A stretch of DNA of 6,897 nt from an uncultured Myxococcales bacterium (GTDB taxonomy: Bacteria > Myxococcota_A > Bradymonadia > UBA7976 > UBA1532). Shown piece by piece: positions 1 through 4,151 of the stretch. The translations under genes were made by a program, and so were the position numbers. The notes under the pieces were generated by a model. The model was not told the DNA's origin. It saw only the letters and a program-made list of their open reading frames with translations, and ran no database searches. The first letter of the stretch is position 1. Each line of letters opens with the position of its first letter. The DNA is taken from the NCBI GenBank assembly GCA_937896275.1, contig CALBMW010001061.1, positions 1 through 6,897 of the forward strand, in the 5' to 3' direction.

Positions 1-1249
<1,249 letters not shown>

Positions 1250-1253
1250 GACG

Positions 1254-1261
1254 CTCCCTCC
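1254..1261 (-). promoter_or_regulatory. dnaX ribosome binding site
   Basis: GGAGGGAG on the minus strand lies 4 nt upstream of the GTG at 1249, or 7 nt if counted from its GGAGG core. It decides the choice of a GTG start, since no ATG nearby in this frame gives the conserved DnaX N-terminus. Confidence 0.8.
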
Positions 1262-1310
1262 ACAGTGAGCACTGCACCGGGCGGCGCGCTGGGACTCCAA
1301 GAAAGGTCGA

Positions 1311-1401
1311 TGACCGGAACCCGACACCCCGGAGGTGCCGCTACCGTTGCTGCCTTCCGGCCCTGGCGGAGTTCACGGTCTCCGATCGTCGGGCCCGGCC
1401 A
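1311..1401 (-). ncRNA. ffs: Signal recognition particle RNA (small bacterial 4.5S type)
   Basis: This RNA pairs with the Ffh protein to target nascent membrane proteins co-translationally. The minus strand carries the SRP domain IV signature: a GCC-GGAA-GGC tetraloop hairpin (GGAA at 1355-1358), preceded by CGCCAGG and followed by AGCAACGG, the two sides of the symmetric internal loop that binds the Ffh M domain. The basal helix closes with GGGCCCGAC on the 5' side and GUCGGGUUC on the 3' side (including G-U pairs), continuing past one bulged C to U1401-A1311. At about 91 nt it is the short form without an Alu domain. A weak U-rich run (CCTTTCTT, about 1301-1308) follows and may help end the transcript. 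The ends are estimated from pairing and could shift by several nucleotides. It sits between tRNA-Ser(GGA) and dnaX, a neighbourhood also seen for the SRP RNA (scr) of Bacillus. Confidence 0.93.
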
Positions 1402-1417
1402 TCACAAGCTTCACGTT

Positions 1418-1440
1418 CGGCGCGCCTGTTGGGCGCGCCG
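1418..1440 (-). other. Perfect 9-bp stem-loop between tRNA-Ser(GGA) and ffs
   Basis: On the minus strand CGGCGCGCC and GGCGCGCCG flank a 5-nt loop (CAACA), giving an uninterrupted GC-only 9-bp stem 3 nt after the encoded CCA of tRNA-Ser(GGA). It is followed by AACGTGAAG, not a U-tract, so it is not a standard intrinsic terminator. Likely roles are protecting or guiding processing of the tRNA 3' end, or insulating the SRP RNA fold. The structure is seen in the sequence; the role is inferred. Confidence 0.6.
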
Positions 1441-1443
1441 ACC

Positions 1444-1534
<91 letters not shown>

Positions 1535-1538
1535 ACGC

Positions 1539-1577
1539 GACGGTCTCGCCGTCTCACCAAGCGCCCTCGGTGGGCGC
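1539..1577 (-). other. Two small stem-loops in the tRNA-Ser(CGA)/tRNA-Ser(GGA) spacer
   Basis: The 50-nt spacer holds two perfect hairpins: GCGCCC/GGGCGC with a 5-nt loop (1561-1577) and GACGG/CCGTC with a 5-nt loop (1539-1553). Neither is followed by a U-tract. They look like processing or spacing structures inside one tRNA transcript rather than a terminator. The function is inferred. Confidence 0.5.
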
Positions 1578-1584
1578 AAGATTG

Positions 1585-1669
1585 CGGAGAGGGTGGGATT
1601 CGAACCCACGGTGGGCGAACCCACACTTGATTTCGAGTCAAGCGCCTTCGACCGCTCGGCCACCTCTCC
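1585..1669 (-). tRNA. tRNA-Ser(CGA)
   Basis: This is a class II tRNA with acceptor GGAGAGG/CCTCTCC and discriminator G. The 3' flank reads GCAA, so CCA is not encoded and must be added after transcription. Anticodon stem CTTGA/TCAAG holds loop CTCGAAA, so the anticodon is CGA (1633-1635), reading UCG, which is likely a frequent serine codon in a GC-rich genome. The variable arm is TGGG/CCCA-like with a short TTCG loop. It starts 26 nt after the tadA stop codon and probably shares its transcript. Confidence 0.97.
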
Positions 1670-1695
1670 ACGAACTTCAAAAATCAGGTCGCGCG

Positions 1696-2199
1696 TCAGG
1701 GACCACCGCGCCGCGGTCTACGAGCGCGAAAGAATCCCCTCAACAACGCCGCACACTCGGCGGCCCGAACGCCCGCCGTCACCTGCAGACGGTGGTTCAG
1801 GCGCGCATCGGTCGTCACCGCGTACAACGAGGTGACCGCCCCAGCCTTCGGATCGGCGCAGCCGTATACCAGCCGCCCGACCCGCGCGTTCACCAGCGCC
1901 CCGGCACACATCACGCACGGCTCGAGCGTGACGTAGAGCGTCGCGTCGAGGATGCGCCAGTGACCGACGTGACGCGCAGCGTCGCGCAAGGCGATGACCT
2001 CGGCGTGGGCCGTGGGATCATGCAGCGCCTCGCGCAGGTTGCAGCCGCGTCCGATGGCCGCTCCGTCGCGCACGACGATGGCACCGACCGGCACCTCGCC
2101 CCGCGCGGCCGCCCGTCGGGCGAGCACCAAGCACGCGCCCATCCAGGCGTGATCGTCGAAACGATCCAGCGACGCGTCGCTGAACCCGTTGGCGTTCAT
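1696..2199 (-). CDS. tadA: tRNA adenosine(34) deaminase TadA
   Basis: TadA deaminates A34 of tRNA-Arg(ACG) to inosine, letting one tRNA read CGU, CGC and CGA. From the start at 2199 the protein has 167 residues, the same as E. coli TadA. The zinc-dependent cytidine/deoxycytidylate deaminase signature is complete: HAE at residues 65-67 (zinc-binding His and proton-shuttle Glu) and PCVMC at 94-98 (zinc-binding Cys95 and Cys98), plus EVPVGA (35-40), DPTAHAE (61-67) and the family's DPKAGAVTSL (117-126). The frame also opens at an ATG at 2250, 11 nt after tRNA-Arg, but those 17 extra residues (Arg/His-rich) do not resemble the family. Neither start has a clear Shine-Dalgarno. Flanking tRNA genes on both sides suggest its mRNA is released by tRNA processing. 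The neighbouring tRNA-Arg(ACG) is its expected substrate. Confidence 0.96.
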   Translation of the reverse strand: MNANGFSDASLDRFDDHAWMGACLVLARRAAARGEVPVGAIVVRDGAAIGRGCNLREALHDPTAHAEVIALRDAARHVGHWRILDATLYVTLEPCVMCAGALVNARVGRLVYGCADPKAGAVTSLYAVTTDARLNHRLQVTAGVRAAECAALLRGFFRARRPRRGGP

Positions 2200-2261
2200 G
2201 CGGCGATCATCATGACGGCGACGCTCATGACATGAACTCGACCGCGGCATGGCGATCGGGC

Positions 2262-2338
2262 TGGCGCACTCGGCAGGATTCGAACCTGCGACCCTCGGTT
2301 CCGTAGACCGATGCTCTATCCAGCTGAGCTACGAGTGC
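2262..2338 (-). tRNA. tRNA-Arg(ACG)
   Basis: This is a 77-nt class I tRNA with acceptor GCACTCG/CGAGTGC, discriminator G, and CCA encoded at 2262-2264. Anticodon stem TCGGT/ACCGA holds loop CTACGGA, so the anticodon is ACG (2302-2304) with A34 at 2304. The D arm is AGCTC..GAGC and the T arm GCAGG/CCTGC with TTCGAAT. A34 is the canonical TadA target. The gene lies just upstream of tadA on the same strand, with 11 nt to the first in-frame ATG of the tadA frame. Confidence 0.97.
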
Positions 2339-2352
2339 ACGTTGGCCCGGGG

Positions 2353-2374
2353 GCTCGCTCGCCAAAGAGCGAGC
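2353..2374 (-). other. Perfect 8-bp stem-loop between tRNA-Ser(GCU) and tRNA-Arg(ACG)
   Basis: GCTCGCTC and GAGCGAGC flank a 6-nt TTTGGC loop on the minus strand, filling over half of a 41-nt spacer. A C-rich stretch follows instead of a U-tract. It is probably a processing or insulating hairpin in a polycistronic tRNA precursor. The role is inferred. Confidence 0.55.
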
Positions 2375-2379
2375 AGTTG

Positions 2380-2466
2380 CGGAGAGGGGGGGATTCGAAC
2401 CCCCGATGAGGTTACCCCCATACTCCCTTAGCAGGGGAGCGCCTTCAGCCGCTCGGCCACCTCTCC
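2380..2466 (-). tRNA. tRNA-Ser(GCU)
   Basis: This is a class II tRNA with acceptor GGAGAGG/CCTCTCC and discriminator G. CCA is not encoded (flank GCAA). Anticodon stem CTCCC/GGGAG holds loop CTGCTAA, so the anticodon is GCU (2430-2432), reading AGC and AGU. The long variable arm and discriminator G identify serine. Confidence 0.97.
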
Positions 2467-2470
2467 TCGG

Positions 2471-2497
2471 CTTGGCAAACGCCCCGCCTGCGCCAAG
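2471..2497 (-). other. Inverted repeat just upstream of tRNA-Ser(GCU)
   Basis: CTTGGC and GCCAAG arms (6 bp) enclose 15 nt and end 4 nt before the mature 5' end of tRNA-Ser(GCU). They could fold in the precursor leader. The stem is short and the loop long, so this is a weak call. Confidence 0.3.
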
Positions 2498-2575
2498 TAA
2501 ATTCAACGCTGTACCGGGGAAGGCCCACCTGCGCCGGAAGACCCAACGCCGTGCCGCGCCCCGTCGACGCGGTTC

Positions 2576-2604
2576 CGTATCGACGCTGCGCCCGGTGATG
2601 TCAA
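2576..2604 (-). promoter_or_regulatory. Candidate internal promoter upstream of tRNA-Ser(GCU)
   Basis: A perfect -35 hexamer TTGACA (2599-2604) lies 17 nt from a weak -10, GATACG (2576-2581), in the 153-nt spacer between tRNA-Ser(UGA) and tRNA-Ser(GCU). This is the only long spacer inside the tRNA group, which fits a second transcription start. The -10 matches only three of six consensus bases. Confidence 0.4.
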
Positions 2605-2619
2605 CGAACCGAAGCCAAG

Positions 2620-2707
2620 TGGCGGAGGAGGTAGGATTCGAACCCACGGCGGGTTGCCCCGCAACGGTTTTCAAGACCGCCGCCTTAGACCACTCGGCCA
2701 CTCCTCC
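2620..2707 (-). tRNA. tRNA-Ser(UGA)
   Basis: This is an 88-nt class II tRNA with acceptor GGAGGAG/CTCCTCC, discriminator G, and CCA encoded at 2620-2622. Anticodon stem GCGGT/ACCGT (outer pair G-U) holds loop CTTGAAA, so the anticodon is UGA (2671-2673), reading UCA and, if U34 is modified, other UCN codons. The variable arm is GCGGG/CCCGC with a GCAA loop. The T stem has one G-U pair. It is the first tRNA gene after serS. Confidence 0.97.
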
Positions 2708-2718
2708 ACAGCGCTCAC

Positions 2719-2735
2719 GGGCGCTGGAGGCGCCC
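2719..2735 (-). other. Perfect 6-bp stem-loop in the leader of tRNA-Ser(UGA)
   Basis: GGGCGC and GCGCCC flank a 5-nt loop, 11 nt upstream of the mature 5' end of tRNA-Ser(UGA). No U-tract follows. It overlaps one copy of a 13-bp direct repeat (2726-2738). It may be part of the 5' leader removed by RNase P. Confidence 0.45.
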
Positions 2736-2764
2736 TGAACTCACTGACGCCGGAGGCGCCCTGA
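2726..2764. repeat. Pair of 13-bp direct repeats (GGAGGCGCCCTGA) between serS and the tRNAs
   Basis: The 13-mer occurs at 2726-2738 and 2752-2764 on the plus strand, 26 bp apart start to start. Each copy contains the palindrome GGCGCC and can join a local hairpin (2719-2735; 2755-2771, GGCGC/GCGCC with a 7-nt loop). It lies downstream of the predicted tRNA promoter, so both copies would be in the transcript leader. Confidence 0.5.
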
Positions 2765-2783
2765 CTGCGCCAGAGCGCCCGTT

Positions 2784-2812
2784 CTTATAGTCGGGGGCGT
2801 TGAGACGATCAA
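2784..2812 (-). promoter_or_regulatory. Sigma70-type promoter for the tRNA-Ser/tRNA-Arg/tadA unit
   Basis: On the minus strand TTGATC (-35, 2807-2812) and TATAAG (-10, 2784-2789) are separated by exactly 17 nt. The sequence after the -10 turns quickly G/C-rich (AACGGGCGC), as is common at stable-RNA promoters under stringent control. The hexamers are AT-rich islands in GC-rich DNA. The -35 contains the serS stop codon (TGA, complement of 2809-2811). The predicted start is near 2777, about 70 nt upstream of tRNA-Ser(UGA). Confidence 0.65.
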
Positions 2813-4077
2813 GCGATTATTTCCAGCCCACCCATGTAGGTGCGGAGCGCCGGCGGCACCGTCACCGTGCCGTCGGCGCGCTGGTAGTTCTCGAGGATCG
2901 CTACCACCGTCCGCCCGATCGCGAGCCCCGATCCGTTCAGCGTATGGACCAGCCGGGGCTTCTTGTCGCCGGGCGCGCGGAAGCGGATCTTGGCCCGCCG
3001 CGCCTGGAAGTCCCCGCAATTGGAGCAGGAGCTGATCTCACGGTAGGCGCCCTGCCCAGGCAGCCAGACCTCGAGGTCATGCGTGCGCGTGGCCCCGAAG
3101 CCGAGGTCGGCCGCGCACAGGTCGACGACCCGGTAGGCCAAGCCGAGCCCCTGCAGCACCTTCTCTGCGTTGCCGGTGAGCTCGGCCAGCGCGGCGTCGC
3201 TGTCCTCGGGTGCCACGAAGTGCACCAGCTCGACCTTCTGGAACTGATGCTGGCGGATGAGGCCGCGGGTGTCGCGTCCATAGCCGCCCGCCTCGCGACG
3301 GAAGCACGCGGTGAAGCCGGCGTAGCGGATGGGCAGCTGCTCGGCCTGCAGGATCTCGTCGCGATGCAGGTTGGTCAGCGGCACCTCGGCGGTGGGCACC
3401 AGGACGAGCCCGTCGGTCGTCTCGAAGGCGTCCGCGCGGAGCTTGGGGAACTGTCCGGTGCCGAACATCGAGTCGGCGTTGACCAGGAAGGGCGTCAGGA
3501 TCTCGGTGTAGCCGCCCTCGGTCGTGTGCAGATCCAGCATGTAGGACGCGAGCGCCCGCTCGAGCCGGGCCAACGCGCCGCGGTAGACCGTGAAGCGCGC
3601 GCCCGTGATCTTCGCGGCGCGCTCGAAGTCGAGCAGACCCAGGGCCTCGCCGATCGCCCAGTGCGGCTTCGGCTCGAAGTCGAACAGCGGCCTCTCGCCC
3701 CAACTGCGCAGCTCGACGTTGTCCTGCTCGCCTGCGCCGTCCGGCACTGCCGCGGCGGGCACGTTGGGGAGCACCTGCATCAAGTCGGCGAGCGCCGCCT
3801 CGGCCTGCGCGAGCTCGGCCTCGACCGCCTTGATCTCGGCCCCGACCGTGCGCATCCGCTCGCGGAACCGCGCGAAAGTCTCGCTCTGCTTGTCGGCCGT
3901 CCGCATGCCGGCCTCGGCCTCGCCCTTGGCGTGGCGCAGCCCGTCCCCTTGCTGGATGAGGGTCCGGCGACGCGCGTCGAGCGCGAGCGCCTCTTCCAGC
4001 CCCACCACCTCGCCCCGGCGGGCGAGGCGACGGCGGAACTCCTCCGGATCACGGCTGATTTCGCGAATGTCGAGCAT
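2809..4077 (-). CDS. serS: Serine--tRNA ligase
   Basis: Cytoplasmic class II synthetase that charges tRNA-Ser with serine (and tRNA-Sec where selenocysteine is used). The 422 residues match the usual bacterial SerRS length. Residues 1-105 are the Glu/Arg-rich N-terminal coiled-coil arm that grips the long variable arm of tRNA-Ser. The catalytic core shows TAEVPL (229-234, substrate-binding), motif 2 FRREAG..GRDTRGLIR..QF (259-279), DLEVWLPGQ (334-342), EISSCSNCGDFQARR (347-361) and motif 3 NGSGLAIGRT (381-390). The ATG at 4077 has GGGAGGG 6 nt upstream and gives the standard N-terminus MLDI. It follows the TPR gene by 64 nt and may be co-transcribed with it. A hairpin in that gap could cover its ribosome binding site. 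All four serine tRNA genes lie just downstream on the same strand. Confidence 0.98.
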   Translation of the reverse strand: MLDIREISRDPEEFRRRLARRGEVVGLEEALALDARRRTLIQQGDGLRHAKGEAEAGMRTADKQSETFARFRERMRTVGAEIKAVEAELAQAEAALADLMQVLPNVPAAAVPDGAGEQDNVELRSWGERPLFDFEPKPHWAIGEALGLLDFERAAKITGARFTVYRGALARLERALASYMLDLHTTEGGYTEILTPFLVNADSMFGTGQFPKLRADAFETTDGLVLVPTAEVPLTNLHRDEILQAEQLPIRYAGFTACFRREAGGYGRDTRGLIRQHQFQKVELVHFVAPEDSDAALAELTGNAEKVLQGLGLAYRVVDLCAADLGFGATRTHDLEVWLPGQGAYREISSCSNCGDFQARRAKIRFRAPGDKKPRLVHTLNGSGLAIGRTVVAILENYQRADGTVTVPPALRTYMGGLEIIA

Positions 4078-4082
4078 GGGCT

Positions 4083-4103
4083 GCCCTCCCGGGTGAGGAG
4101 GGC
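4083..4103 (-). promoter_or_regulatory. Hairpin overlapping the serS ribosome binding site
   Basis: On the minus strand GCCCTCC and GGAGGGC pair as a perfect 7-bp stem around the loop TCACCCG. The Shine-Dalgarno GGGAGGG (complement of 4084-4090) lies mostly in the 3' arm, so folding would hide it. This could tune serS translation or be a leftover end-of-transcript hairpin of the upstream gene (no U-tract follows). The structure is seen; the effect is inferred. Confidence 0.5.
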
Positions 4104-4122
4104 TGGTGTACCCGCGGGTCCC

Positions 4123-4151
4123 GCTCAGCGCAAGCCCTGGCTCAGCGCAAG
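4123..4151. repeat. 12-bp direct repeat with a 17-bp period spanning the TPR gene stop codon
   Basis: GCTCAGCGCAAG occurs at 4123-4134 and 4140-4151. The second copy encodes the last residues and the TGA stop of the TPR gene; the first lies just beyond it. It looks like a small local tandem duplication at the gene end. Confidence 0.5.

Noticed and set aside
2225..2701. A 158-codon minus-strand frame across three tRNA genes
   Set aside because: It is a sense-strand translation of tRNA genes (AEWSKA..VGSNPTSS is the usual tRNA-Ser artefact), not a protein.
4104..4139. Possible promoter for serS (TTGCGC, 17 nt, TACACC)
   Set aside because: The -10 is poor and the -35 falls in the local 12-bp repeat; not enough to call a promoter. 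The palindrome ACCCGCGGGT at 4110-4119 is also too short to call an operator.
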